Assembly: GCF_004345645.1 (NCBI RefSeq)
Contig: NZ_SLWS01000008.1
Span: forward strand, 1-64,000
Length of the DNA: 64,000 bases
Direction of reading: 5' to 3'
Source of the DNA: Actinocrispum wychmicini
Lineage (GTDB): Bacteria; Actinomycetota; Actinomycetes; Mycobacteriales; Pseudonocardiaceae
Translations under genes and position numbers: made by a program
Notes under the pieces: model-generated
What the model was told of the DNA's origin: nothing
The model's database searches: none
What the model saw: the letters and a program-made list of their open reading frames with translations, nothing else
Shown: in pieces, positions 47,039-56,291 of the stretch
Layout: each line of letters starts with the position of its first letter
Position numbering within the stretch: the stretch's first letter is position 1

Positions 47039-48388
47039 ATGTCACACCCAGTCCCCGGCATGAACCGTCGCGGCTTCTTACAGGGAGCCCTCGCCGCGGC
47101 CGCCCTGCCGCTCGTCGCGTCGTGCGGCGGCGGCTCGACGGGCGACGCCAAAGAGTTGACCTTCTGGAACTTCTACGGCCCCAACGAGGACGGCGCGACC
47201 CCGCAGAGCAAACGCGTCAGCGGCTGGTTCACCCAGCTCGCCGCCGACTGGAACGCCAACAACGACGTGAAGGTCAAGCCGCACTACATCCCGGTCGCCG
47301 AGTACATCAACGGCTCCAGCCTGCAGACCGCGTTCTCCGCCGGCCAGGGCCCGGACATCTTCGTGGTCAGCCCGGGTGACTTCATGCGCTACTACAACGG
47401 CGGCGTGCTGCAGGACCTGACGCCGCACCTGTCCGCCGAGGCCAAGGCCGACTTCCGCCCCGGCGTGCTGGAGAACCGGATGGTGGACGGCAAGGTGTAC
47501 GGCCTGCCGATGGAGATCGAGCCGCTGGCGATGTTCTACAGTGTCCAGGCGTTCGAGTCGGCCGGACTGTCCGAGGCGGACATCCCGACCACATGGGACC
47601 AGTTGCTCAACGTCGCGGAGAAGCTGACCACGAACAAGCGGTTCGGGCTGATGTTCGAGACCACGCCCGGCTACTACCAGAACTTCACCTGGTACCCGTT
47701 CATGTGGATGGGCGGCGGCAGCGCGGTGAACGGCAACAAGAGCGGGTTCGACTCACCGGCCACGGTGCAGGCGTTGAAGCTCTGGCAGGACGTCGCCAAA
47801 CGTGGCCTGGGGCTGAAGAAACCCGCTGGTGACGGCGGCGGCGACGTCACGGCGAACATGGTGGCCGGACTGTGCGCCATGCAGCAGACCGGGATCTGGT
47901 CGGTGTCCGACCTGACGGCCAACGCCAAGGACTTCAAGTACGGCGTGTTCCCGCTGCCCACCCCGCCCAACGGCAAGGGCGCCACCGACATGGGCGGGTG
48001 GGCCTTCGTGGCCAACGCCAAGGGCGGGAACCCGGAGGCCGCCGCCAAGTTCATCACCTGGGCACTGGGATCCACCGACCAGGCCGGTGTGGAACGGCAA
48101 CGTCAGTGGAACACCGTCATCAAAACGAACCTGCCGCCGCGTTTGTCGGTCAGCAAAGCCGCCGAGGCGCAAGGCGCGTTCGCCACGCCGGTGCTGGCCA
48201 CGTTCGCCAACAAGATCGCCCCGGCCGGCCGTCCTGAGCCACGCTACCCGGCGGAGATCTACCAGGCCGTGTCCGACGCCATCCAGGCCAGCCAGCTGGG
48301 CGGCGCCGATCCGGCCAAGGCCGCCGCGGACGCGTCCGCGAAGATCGACAGCTTCCTCCAGGGCTACCAAGGCGCCCCGATCATCTGA
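47039..48388 (+). CDS. Sugar-binding lipoprotein, cluster III (Tat-type signal)
   Basis: 449-aa CUT1 solute-binding protein. Twin-arginine motif NRRGFL (9-14) and lipobox LVASC with C29. The mature part has LTFWNFYGPNEDG, GPDIFVVSPGDFMRYYNGG and GLPMEIEPLAMFYS, as in oligosaccharide-binding lipoproteins. An ATG at 47060 is a possible alternative start, but the one at 47039 has the better ribosome site. First gene of the cluster III operon. Confidence 0.9.
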   Translation: MSHPVPGMNRRGFLQGALAAAALPLVASCGGGSTGDAKELTFWNFYGPNEDGATPQSKRVSGWFTQLAADWNANNDVKVKPHYIPVAEYINGSSLQTAFSAGQGPDIFVVSPGDFMRYYNGGVLQDLTPHLSAEAKADFRPGVLENRMVDGKVYGLPMEIEPLAMFYSVQAFESAGLSEADIPTTWDQLLNVAEKLTTNKRFGLMFETTPGYYQNFTWYPFMWMGGGSAVNGNKSGFDSPATVQALKLWQDVAKRGLGLKKPAGDGGGDVTANMVAGLCAMQQTGIWSVSDLTANAKDFKYGVFPLPTPPNGKGATDMGGWAFVANAKGGNPEAAAKFITWALGSTDQAGVERQRQWNTVIKTNLPPRLSVSKAAEAQGAFATPVLATFANKIAPAGRPEPRYPAEIYQAVSDAIQASQLGGADPAKAAADASAKIDSFLQGYQGAPII

Positions 48389-48399
48389 GGCGGTGGCTG

Positions 48400-49290
48400 A
48401 TGGGGATGTCCCGCCGCAGGCGCGAGGCCGTGGCCGCGTACGCGTTCCTCGCGCCTGACCTGATCGGTCTACTGGTCTTCGTCGTCGTTCCGATGGTGCT
48501 GGCGCTCGGCGTGTCACTGTTCAAAGTGGACGGATTCGGCGGATACACGTTTGTCGGGCTGGACAACTTCCACCGGATGCTCAACGACGCGGCGCTGGGA
48601 CAGAGCCTGCGGGTCACCGCGGTCTACGTGGTCACGTTCGTGCCGATCGCGTTCGTCGTCAGCCTGGCGTTGGCGATGCTCGTCCGTGACCACTTCCGCG
48701 GTGTCGGCTGGGTACGCACGGCGTTCTTCGTGCCCAACGTGATCAGCCTCGTCGTCGTCGGGTTGCTCTGGCAGTTCCTGCTGGTGGAGAAGCAGGGCAT
48801 CGCGGCGAACCTGCTCTCCACGATCGGCCTGGGCGACGTGTCGCTGCTCGGCAACCCCACCCTCGCGTTCGTCAGCTACGTGGTGATCAGCGTGTGGTTC
48901 CTGATGGGATACCAGATGCTGATCTTCCTGGCCGGACTGAACGACATCCCCAAGGAGTTCGACGACGCGGCCCGCATCGACGGAGCCGGCGCGTGGCAAC
49001 GGTTCCGGCACGTCACGTGGCCGTTGCTGCGCCCCACCAGCTTCTTCGTCGTGGTGACGTCCACAGTGAGCGCGGTGACCGGGCTGCAGGCGTTCGACCT
49101 CGTGTTCGTGCTGACCAAGGGCGGTCCGGCCAACGCGACCTCGACGATCGTCTTCTACATCTACAAACAGGCTTTCACGTTCGGCAACTACGGCTACGCC
49201 GCGGCGATCACGACCGTCATGGTCGGCTTCCTGGTCGTCATCACCGGCGTGATGTTCCGGTTCACCCGTGGGGGGCGGTTCGATGGGTAA
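48400..49290 (+). CDS. Sugar ABC transporter permease (MalF type), cluster III
   Basis: 296-aa permease with six spans and an EAA loop (DAARIDGAGAWQRFRHVTWP). It starts 11 nt after the binding-protein gene (a second ATG lies at 48406), and the next permease overlaps its end by 8 nt. Confidence 0.92.
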   Translation: MGMSRRRREAVAAYAFLAPDLIGLLVFVVVPMVLALGVSLFKVDGFGGYTFVGLDNFHRMLNDAALGQSLRVTAVYVVTFVPIAFVVSLALAMLVRDHFRGVGWVRTAFFVPNVISLVVVGLLWQFLLVEKQGIAANLLSTIGLGDVSLLGNPTLAFVSYVVISVWFLMGYQMLIFLAGLNDIPKEFDDAARIDGAGAWQRFRHVTWPLLRPTSFFVVVTSTVSAVTGLQAFDLVFVLTKGGPANATSTIVFYIYKQAFTFGNYGYAAAITTVMVGFLVVITGVMFRFTRGGRFDG

Positions 49291-50077
49291 GGTTCGCCCG
49301 ATCGTCGCCCATGTGTTGGCGATCGTGACCGTGGCACCGCTGATCTGGCTGGTGATCAGCGTGCTCAAGCCGGCCGAGGAGCTGTACGTGGTCGGCCTGC
49401 CGACCCGGCTCACGTTCGACAACCTCACCCAGGTCCTGGTCCGGTTTCCGCTGGTGCGGTTCATGCTCAACAGCGCGCTGGTCTCGGTCGTGGTCACCGG
49501 CGTCGCCCTGGTCACGCACTCGATGGCCGCCTACGCGCTGGCCCGGCTGCGATTCCCCGGCCGCGGGCTGGTCTTCGGGCTGATCATCTCGACCCTGCTG
49601 GTCTCGCTCCCGGTCATCCTGGTGCCGTTGTTCCTGATCACCAAGCAGCTGGGCCTGCTGGACAGCTACGCCGGGCTGATCATCCCGAGCGTCTTCCACG
49701 CGTTCGGCATCTTCCTGCTCCGCCAGTACTACCTGAACATTCCGGTGGACCTGGAGGAGGCCGCCGATCTCGACGGCTGCGGCTACCTGCGCCGCTACTG
49801 GCACGTCGTGCTGCCGCTGAGCCGTCCGGCGCTGGCCGCGCTGGCCGTGCTGTTCTTCCTGGCCAACTGGAACGCGTTCCTGTGGCCGTTGACCATCACC
49901 CGTGACCCGGACCTGCGGGTCGTGCAACTCGGCATCGCGAGCCTGCAGGGCCAGTACGCGAGCGCGGCCAACCTGGTGCTGGCCGCCGCGTTCGTGGCGG
50001 CGATCCCGACGGTCGTGGTGTTCCTCATCGGCCAGCGCCGGCTGGTCGACTCGATGAAGCTGTCCGGCCTCAAATAG
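49283..50077 (+). CDS. Sugar ABC transporter permease (MalG type), cluster III
   Basis: 264-aa permease with six spans, EAA loop (EAADLDGCGYLRRYWHVVLP) and the LSGLK-type end. The ATG at 49283 overlaps the previous stop; a GTG at 49268 is less likely. No ATPase gene follows; a secreted protein gene begins 10 nt later. Confidence 0.92.
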   Translation: MGKVRPIVAHVLAIVTVAPLIWLVISVLKPAEELYVVGLPTRLTFDNLTQVLVRFPLVRFMLNSALVSVVVTGVALVTHSMAAYALARLRFPGRGLVFGLIISTLLVSLPVILVPLFLITKQLGLLDSYAGLIIPSVFHAFGIFLLRQYYLNIPVDLEEAADLDGCGYLRRYWHVVLPLSRPALAALAVLFFLANWNAFLWPLTITRDPDLRVVQLGIASLQGQYASAANLVLAAAFVAAIPTVVVFLIGQRRLVDSMKLSGLK

Positions 50078-50087
50078 GAGGACGTCC

Positions 50088-52139
50088 ATGCCCCGCTACA
50101 GACTTCTGTTACCCGTCATCGCGGTCGCGTTATCCCAGCTCGCCGCACCCATCGAGGCCGGCGCATCGCTCCCGGACGCGCCGCCCAGCACGGCCGTCGC
50201 GACCGCCAGCCTTGACACGCACGAAGCGGTCGGCACGTCCAGCGACGGCGACTTGTGGCCGTCCTGCTGGTCCAACGACGACAACCTCTATGCCGCCAAC
50301 GGCGATGGAAAGGGCTTCACCACCACCGGGCCGTTCGCCGACATCACGGTCAACCGGATCGAGGGACGACCGCCGAACCTGTCCGGCGCGACCCTGGCCC
50401 AGGGTGACGCGGTCGGCAGCGTCTGGAGCGGCGGCGGCTACACCCGCAAGCCCACCGGAATGGCCTGCGTGGACGGTACGATCTACCTGGCCGTGCAGGA
50501 CCTTTCGTTGTCCTTCAACGATGTCCCCGCCGCGACCATCGTCAAGTCCACCGACCACGGCCGGACCTGGACGTGGGACCGCAGCAAGCCGATGTTCGAC
50601 AACCACGTCTTCACCACCATCTGGTTCGCGGACTTCGGCAAGGACAGCGCCTGGGCGCCAGACCGGTATCTCTACGCGTACGGTCTGGACCACAACTGGC
50701 GCGACTCGTTCGACGACACCGTCCCGGACCCCACGGACGTCTATCTCGCGCGCGTGCCACGTGACCGCGTGCAGGACCGGCGCGCGTGGGACTTCTACAC
50801 GGGAGCCGACAACCGCGGCCGACCCCGCTGGAGCGGCAACATCGCCGACCGCGCGCCGGTGCTGCACGACGGACGGCGCGTCTACCAACAGGTCTACTCG
50901 GCCAACCGGATCAGCAACCTGACCGTGGTCAGCCAGGGCAGCGTCACGTACGACAAGCCGTTGCAGCGTTACATCTACACCTCCTGGTCGGAGTACACCT
51001 TCGAGTTCTACGAGTCGCCGACGCCATGGGGGCCGTGGAAACGCTTCCTCAGCAAGGACTTCGGCGGATACCCGTGGACAGCGAACCAACATGGCGGTTA
51101 CGCCACCACAATACCGTCCAAGTTCCTCAGTGCCGACGGGCTCAGCATGTGGGTGCAGGCCAACGTGTGCCCGTGCGCGAACGCCGGAACGTCGGTCTAC
51201 CACTACAGCTTGCGGAAGCTGACCCTGGGACTGGCCGCGCCCGGTGGTGCGACCAACAATCCCGACCCGTCGGCGAACCTCGCCAGGTCCACGGGAGTTG
51301 TTCCCATCTCGAAGTCCGCGCGGGACGGCGACCTACGGGTGCTCAACGACGGGGCGCTCACCGGTAGCGTGAACGACTTCGACGACGAGGTGAAGTCGGC
51401 CAGTTGGTGGGGTTACACCTGGCCACGCAAGTACCGGATGAACCAGGTCGAGTTCACCACGGGTGACGTCTCCGCCCAGGGCGGCTGGTTCGTCGGCCGG
51501 CCGAGTGTCCAACTGCGACAGAACGGCGAGTGGACCAATGCCACCGCGCAGACGGTCAGCCCGGTCTACCCCGGTGACTCCACCGCGGGACCGAACCAGA
51601 CGTACACGATCTCCTTCCTGCCCGCGGACGCGGATGGGGTACGGGTCATCGGTGTCCCAGGCGGCACGCGGACGTTCAGTTCGGCCGCCGAGGTCACTGC
51701 CCGGTACCTGACGCAGGTCGCGAACGGCGGATTCGAGTCACCGCCGGGCGGTCCGTCGGCGTGGGCCTTCGAGGGCAACGCCGGGCACGGTGTCGACGCC
51801 GGTCTGGGTTTCGCCCACTCCGGTGCCAACAACGGCTGGATCCGCGGCTCGGGCACCGGCTGGAGCGCATTGACCCAGCAGGTCCCGGTGGCCCCAGGGA
51901 AGACCTATACGTTCAGCGCGTGGGTCCGCTCGTCGCCCGCCCTCACCGACGCCCGGTTCGGCGTCCGCTCAGGCGCCACTGTCCTTGGCGAGACGAAGTT
52001 CGGCGCGACAGCCGACTACACCCTGAGGCAGGTCACGATCACCGTACCCGCCAACACCAACACGGTGACCGTCTACACGGGATTCTTTGGTCCCGGAACG
52101 GACACCTGGATCCAGATCGACGACATCACGAGCGGTTGA
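50088..52139 (+). CDS. Secreted multidomain protein (DUF4185-like propeller, discoidin-like and CBM-like domains)
   Basis: 683 aa with a Sec signal peptide (LLLPVIAVALSQLAAP, cleavage after GAS near 27). Residues about 45-390 look like a five-bladed beta-propeller of the DUF4185/GH43-like kind (SSDGDLWPSCWSNDDNLYA; VKSTDHGRTWTW; YTSWSEYTFEFYESPTPWG). Residues about 400-540 resemble an F5/8-type discoidin domain (NLARSTGVVPISKS), and the last 140 a CBM4/9-like jelly roll (VANGGFESPPGGPSAW). It is in the transport operon, 10 nt after the permease, so it probably binds or cleaves the glycan whose fragments cluster III imports. Enzymatic activity is not certain. Confidence 0.65.
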   Translation: MPRYRLLLPVIAVALSQLAAPIEAGASLPDAPPSTAVATASLDTHEAVGTSSDGDLWPSCWSNDDNLYAANGDGKGFTTTGPFADITVNRIEGRPPNLSGATLAQGDAVGSVWSGGGYTRKPTGMACVDGTIYLAVQDLSLSFNDVPAATIVKSTDHGRTWTWDRSKPMFDNHVFTTIWFADFGKDSAWAPDRYLYAYGLDHNWRDSFDDTVPDPTDVYLARVPRDRVQDRRAWDFYTGADNRGRPRWSGNIADRAPVLHDGRRVYQQVYSANRISNLTVVSQGSVTYDKPLQRYIYTSWSEYTFEFYESPTPWGPWKRFLSKDFGGYPWTANQHGGYATTIPSKFLSADGLSMWVQANVCPCANAGTSVYHYSLRKLTLGLAAPGGATNNPDPSANLARSTGVVPISKSARDGDLRVLNDGALTGSVNDFDDEVKSASWWGYTWPRKYRMNQVEFTTGDVSAQGGWFVGRPSVQLRQNGEWTNATAQTVSPVYPGDSTAGPNQTYTISFLPADADGVRVIGVPGGTRTFSSAAEVTARYLTQVANGGFESPPGGPSAWAFEGNAGHGVDAGLGFAHSGANNGWIRGSGTGWSALTQQVPVAPGKTYTFSAWVRSSPALTDARFGVRSGATVLGETKFGATADYTLRQVTITVPANTNTVTVYTGFFGPGTDTWIQIDDITSG

Positions 52140-52254
52140 TTCCGGCGAAGTCGCCGAAGACGCAGGTGGCGCCGGCCCGGATGTCGATCAGGTCGGCGAC
52201 CACCTGGCGGCGGTCCTCGGGGTAGGGACTGTCCAGCGCGGTCTGGGCCAGCAT
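52126..52254 (-). other. Short coding-like frame, possible gene remnant
   Basis: Reverse frame of 42 codons from ATG 52254, with almost only G/C third positions and a protein-like sequence (MLAQTALDSPYPEDRRQVV ... VFGDFAGINRS). It stays open upstream (CEFQAW) into the GH1 gene end and overlaps the last 14 bases of the secreted-protein gene. It may be the tail of a lost gene or a tiny ORF; I do not recognise it. The rest of this 128-bp gap holds nothing else. Confidence 0.25.
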
Positions 52255-52267
52255 CCAGGCCTGGAAT

Positions 52268-53635
52268 TCACAGGCGGTTTGCCGCGATCAGGTTTCGGTA
52301 CCAGCGAAAGGAGTTCTTCGGAGTGCGCTTCTGGGTGGCGAAGTCGACGTGTACCAGGCCGAAGCGCTCGGTGTAGCCCTCCGCCCACTCGAAGTTGTCC
52401 ATAATGGACCAGGCGAAGTAGCCGCGGACGTCGATGCCGTCTTCGATGGCCGCGGCGAGGGCGCGTAGATGGCCTTCGTGGTAGTCGATTCGGGGCTGGT
52501 CGTGCACGGCGCCGTCCGGACCGACCGTGTCGTGGTACGAGCATCCGCTTTCGGTGATGTACAGTGGGGGAAGTGTTTCCCCGTAACGGTTCTGGAACGT
52601 GGTGAGGATCTCACGCAGGCCGTCGGGGACGACCGCCCAGCGGAAGTCGGTCGTCGGGTAGCCGGTGATCTCCCGGAGTTCGAACGGCATGTCCGGTGGC
52701 AGGACGGCGCCCTCAAGGACCGGCGATGCGGCCGTGCTGGATCCCGGTGTGCCGACCAGGGTCGGTTGGTAGTAGTTGACGCCGAACCAGTCCAGGGGAG
52801 TGCTGATCACCTTGAGGTCGTCGGCCGCGGTGTCCGGCATGGCCATCGTGATCAGTTCGTCCGGGTACTCGCCGCGCAGGATCGGGTCGGCGAACGTCCA
52901 GTTGGTGAGGGTGTCGAAGATGTCGGCGGCCTCCTTGTCCGCGGGGGAGTCCGACGCGGGCCAGATCGGGCTGTGGTTGGAGGCGATGCCGATGTTGCCG
53001 CATCCCGCGGCGCGCAACGCCTGCACAGCGAGCCCGTGGCCGAGGAGTTGGTAGTGCGCGACCGGAAGCGCGCCGAAGCCGAGTGTCTCGCCGGGCGCGT
53101 GCCCGCCGATGGCGTGGCCGAACATCGTCACGACCACAGGTTCGTTGAGCGGCATCCACATGCCGACCCGGTCAGCGAGCCGTTCACCCACGATTGTCGC
53201 GTAGTCGGCCAGCCGTTCGGCGGTGTCCCGGACCGTCCAGCCACCCGCGTCCTGCAACGCCTGCGGCAGATCCCAGTGGTACAGCGTGGCGGCTGGCGTG
53301 ATGCCGGCGCCGAGCAACTCGTCCACCAGGCGGTCGTAGAAGTCCAGCCCGGCGGGATTGGCCGGACCGCTGCCGGTGGGCTGGATCCGGGGCCAGGCGA
53401 TGGAGAACCGGTACGCGTCCACCCCAAGTTCGGCCATCAGGGCCACGTCCTCGCGGTAGCGGTGGTAGTGGTCGCACGCCACGTCACCGGTGTCGCCGTT
53501 CTTGATCTTTCCCGGCTGGGCGGTGAAAGTGTCCCAGATGGACGGTCCCCGGCCATCCGCGCGCACGGCGCCCTCGATCTGGTAGGACGCCGTCGCGACG
53601 CCGAACACGAAGTCCGGCCCGAACTGTGCAGCCAC
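52268..53635 (-). CDS. GH1 beta-glucosidase
   Basis: 455-aa glycoside hydrolase family 1 enzyme. Acid/base E165 lies in LNEPV and nucleophile E362 in ITESG, where most relatives have TENG, so Asn is replaced by Ser. FVFGVATASYQIEGA is the N-terminal signature. No signal peptide: it hydrolyses imported beta-glucosides. GTG start. Last gene of the leftward GH1 - MFS - GH1 operon, 13 nt after the MFS gene. Confidence 0.93.
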   Translation of the reverse strand: MAAQFGPDFVFGVATASYQIEGAVRADGRGPSIWDTFTAQPGKIKNGDTGDVACDHYHRYREDVALMAELGVDAYRFSIAWPRIQPTGSGPANPAGLDFYDRLVDELLGAGITPAATLYHWDLPQALQDAGGWTVRDTAERLADYATIVGERLADRVGMWMPLNEPVVVTMFGHAIGGHAPGETLGFGALPVAHYQLLGHGLAVQALRAAGCGNIGIASNHSPIWPASDSPADKEAADIFDTLTNWTFADPILRGEYPDELITMAMPDTAADDLKVISTPLDWFGVNYYQPTLVGTPGSSTAASPVLEGAVLPPDMPFELREITGYPTTDFRWAVVPDGLREILTTFQNRYGETLPPLYITESGCSYHDTVGPDGAVHDQPRIDYHEGHLRALAAAIEDGIDVRGYFAWSIMDNFEWAEGYTERFGLVHVDFATQKRTPKNSFRWYRNLIAANRL

Positions 53636-53648
53636 TGTCAGTGCCTTT

Positions 53649-54860
53649 CTAGTGGACGGACCTGATCCGGAACACGAGGATCGCCCCGGCCAGGCCCACC
53701 AGAGCCGAGGTGACGTAAAGCGTGGGGTAGCCGCCGAGGTGGCGCACGATGGGCGCGGCGATCACCGGGGCGAGGACCTGCGGCAACGAGTTGGCGATGT
53801 TGAGCACGCCGAGGTCGCGTGCGCGGTCCTGCGCCTGCGGCAGGACCTGGGTGAGCAGCGCGAAGTCCACCGAGGTGTACGCGCCGAACCCGAAGCCGAG
53901 CACGATTGCCGCCACCACCGCGCCCAACCAGGTCGGCCACCCCGCCATGACGAGGCTGGCCGCCGACATGATCACGCCGGCCCACAGCACGAACACCTTG
54001 CGCCTGCCCAGGCGGTCGGACCACGAGCCGCCGATCATCACCGAGATCAGCAGGGTGATCGAGTACAGCACGGTCAGGATCAGCACGCCGCCGTCCGGGT
54101 CGGCCACCCCGACCGCGTCCTTGAGGTAGAACAGCAGGTACAGCAGGGCGATCGCGTTGCCCAGGTTCAGCAGGAACCGGGTCAGCCAGGCCCACGCGAA
54201 GTTCGGATGCGTTCGCGGACTGATCCAGAACCCACGCAGGAACGCCAGCCAGTTCCAGCTCGGCAGCGACTCGCGCGTGATGACAATGTCCTTGCGTAGC
54301 AACATATACGGCACAGCAGAGAGGAGGACGAACAGTGCACAGGCGAGATAGCCGCCGACAACCGAGCCACCGGCGACGGCCAGTCCGGTGCCGGCCACTA
54401 CGCCGATTGTCTGCGCCAGACCGAAATACCCGCCCGCGGTGCCGCGGCGCGCGATGGGGACCTGGTCCGGGATGGCCGCTGACAACGCGGCGAAGGGCGC
54501 GTTCAACGCCAGTTGGACCAGGCACCAACCGAAGATCATCATGCCCGTCGACTCCGCGGCCGCCAGCACCAGCAGACCTACCACGCCACCGGCTGTTCCG
54601 CCGACCACCCACGGGATCCGGCGGCCGAACCGGGACGTGGTGCGATCGGACAGCGCGCCCCAGACCGGATTGGCGACCATGGACACCGCCGCGCCGAGCA
54701 GGGCGACCACCGCGAGCACGTCCTCCTTGCCGGCCGGGGAGAACACGTCCGCCTGTTTGGCCAGCAGGATCTGCAACGGGCCGTACCAGCCGACGAACGT
54801 GCCGACGACCGCCACGCAGAACGCGATGATCCAGCGTGGCTCGACCCGCCCGGCCGTCAC
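53649..54860 (-). CDS. GPH/SUC-type sugar:cation symporter (MFS)
   Basis: 403-aa transporter with about 12 spans. SDRTTSRFGRRIPW is the diagnostic loop of the glycoside-pentoside-hexuronide and sucrose symporter branch, and SDRLGRRKVFV is its second-half counterpart. The GTG at 54860 overlaps the GH1 stop by 4 nt (GTGA). Between two beta-glucosidase genes it most likely imports cellobiose-like or aryl beta-glucosides. Confidence 0.9.
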   Translation of the reverse strand: MTAGRVEPRWIIAFCVAVVGTFVGWYGPLQILLAKQADVFSPAGKEDVLAVVALLGAAVSMVANPVWGALSDRTTSRFGRRIPWVVGGTAGGVVGLLVLAAAESTGMMIFGWCLVQLALNAPFAALSAAIPDQVPIARRGTAGGYFGLAQTIGVVAGTGLAVAGGSVVGGYLACALFVLLSAVPYMLLRKDIVITRESLPSWNWLAFLRGFWISPRTHPNFAWAWLTRFLLNLGNAIALLYLLFYLKDAVGVADPDGGVLILTVLYSITLLISVMIGGSWSDRLGRRKVFVLWAGVIMSAASLVMAGWPTWLGAVVAAIVLGFGFGAYTSVDFALLTQVLPQAQDRARDLGVLNIANSLPQVLAPVIAAPIVRHLGGYPTLYVTSALVGLAGAILVFRIRSVH

Positions 54861-56224
54861 CGACTGTCCTTGATCAGCCGTTGTAACCAGAAGTACGAGT
54901 CCTTCGGCGTCCGGGCCAGGGTGGCGTAGTCGACGTGCACCAGGCCGAACCGTTGGGTGAAGCCGTGGTTCCACTCGAAGTTGTCGGTGGGCGACCAGAC
55001 CCAGTAGCCACGGACGTCGGCGCCCTGCTCGATGGCCTGCCGCACCGCGTCGATATGCCTGTCCAGGTACGCGATCCGGCCGCTGTCGTGCACTTTGCCG
55101 TCCTGGCCGGGTTCCTCGGTGCCTGGTTGCTGCGACGTGCCGTTCTCGGTGACTATGAGCGGCGGCAGGCGATCGCCGTAACGACGGGTCAGGGTGAGCA
55201 GGATGTCCCGCAGGCCGTCGGGGTCGATGTCGCCGCCGAGCCCGGTCTTGGGCAGTCCGGTGTCGACCCCGACGAACGGTATCCCGTCGGGCAGTGGGAT
55301 ACCGCCGTACGTGGCGTCCCGATCTGGCCGGGGTGTGCCGACGGTCGACGGGCTGTAGTAGTTCACGCCGTAGAAGTCCAGCGGCTCGGCGATGACCGCC
55401 AGGTCCTCCGCGACCGGCCCCGGCATCGCCTGCGCCCAGCCGTCCGGGTAGCGTCCGGTCAGGATCGGGTCCGCCCACATCCAGTTGAACAGCGTGTCGC
55501 TGAGCTCGGCCGCCGTGACGTCCTCGGGGTCATCGCTGGCCGGGTGTTGCGGCGCGTGCGGGTTCGCGGTGCCGATGCCACGCCCGCCCGCCGCGCGGAT
55601 CGCCTGCACGGCCAGGCCGTGCGCGAGCAACTGGTGATGCCCGGTGGGTAGCGCGTCGAACAGCAGTGTCTTCCCCGGGGCCATCTGGCCGAGGGCGTAG
55701 CCGAGCTGGGTCAGTACCACCGGCTCGTTCAACGGTATCCAGTATTCGGCGCGGTCGGCGAGCCGCTCGGCGACGGTCGCCGCGTAGTCGGCGAACCTGT
55801 ACGCCGTGTCTCGTTCGAGCCAGCCGCCGGCGTCCTCGATCGGCACCGGCGTGTCCCAGTGGTACAGCGTCGGCGCGGGCTTCAGGCCGGCAGCGCACAT
55901 CTCGTCCACCACACGGTCGTAGAAGTCCAGCCCCTTGGCGTTGACCGGGCCGGACCCGGCCGGCAGGATCCGCGGCCACGCCACCGAGAACCGGTAGACG
56001 TCCACCCCGAGCTCGCGCACCAGCCCGATGTCCTGTTTGTACCGGTGATAGAAATCCGCTGCCGTGGAAGGGAAATCGCCGTTCTGGACAATCCCTTCAC
56101 GGGCCGCGTACATGTCCCACACCGACGGTCCACGGCCGTCGGTGGCGAGGGCACCTTCGGTCTGGAAGCCGGACGCGCCCACTCCCCATTCGAATCCAGC
56201 GGGGAAACGCTCGGTGTGCGGCAT
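54857..56224 (-). CDS. GH1 beta-glucosidase
   Basis: 455-aa GH1 enzyme, paralogous to the one at 52268-53635. Acid/base E167 (LNEPV) and nucleophile E360 (VTENG, canonical). FEWGVGASGFQTEGA is the N-terminal signature. First gene of the beta-glucoside operon; a reverse-strand TACGAT box at 56236-56231 lies 6 nt before the ATG, suggesting a leaderless start. Divergent from a TetR gene across a 67-bp gap with a palindrome. Confidence 0.93.
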   Translation of the reverse strand: MPHTERFPAGFEWGVGASGFQTEGALATDGRGPSVWDMYAAREGIVQNGDFPSTAADFYHRYKQDIGLVRELGVDVYRFSVAWPRILPAGSGPVNAKGLDFYDRVVDEMCAAGLKPAPTLYHWDTPVPIEDAGGWLERDTAYRFADYAATVAERLADRAEYWIPLNEPVVLTQLGYALGQMAPGKTLLFDALPTGHHQLLAHGLAVQAIRAAGGRGIGTANPHAPQHPASDDPEDVTAAELSDTLFNWMWADPILTGRYPDGWAQAMPGPVAEDLAVIAEPLDFYGVNYYSPSTVGTPRPDRDATYGGIPLPDGIPFVGVDTGLPKTGLGGDIDPDGLRDILLTLTRRYGDRLPPLIVTENGTSQQPGTEEPGQDGKVHDSGRIAYLDRHIDAVRQAIEQGADVRGYWVWSPTDNFEWNHGFTQRFGLVHVDYATLARTPKDSYFWLQRLIKDSR

Positions 56225-56241
56225 GCCGGGATCGTAGATTA

Positions 56242-56265
56242 AAAACCGAGTGACCGCTAGGTTTT
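56242..56265. promoter_or_regulatory. Candidate TetR operator between GH1 and TetR genes
   Basis: AAAACC (56242-56247) and GGTTTT (56260-56265) are exact complements, with AG/CT also paired inside, giving a 24-bp dyad in the 67-bp divergent gap. It would cover both promoters. Confidence 0.55.
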
Positions 56266-56291
56266 GATGTGAGGTCCCCTAGACTGGGGAT

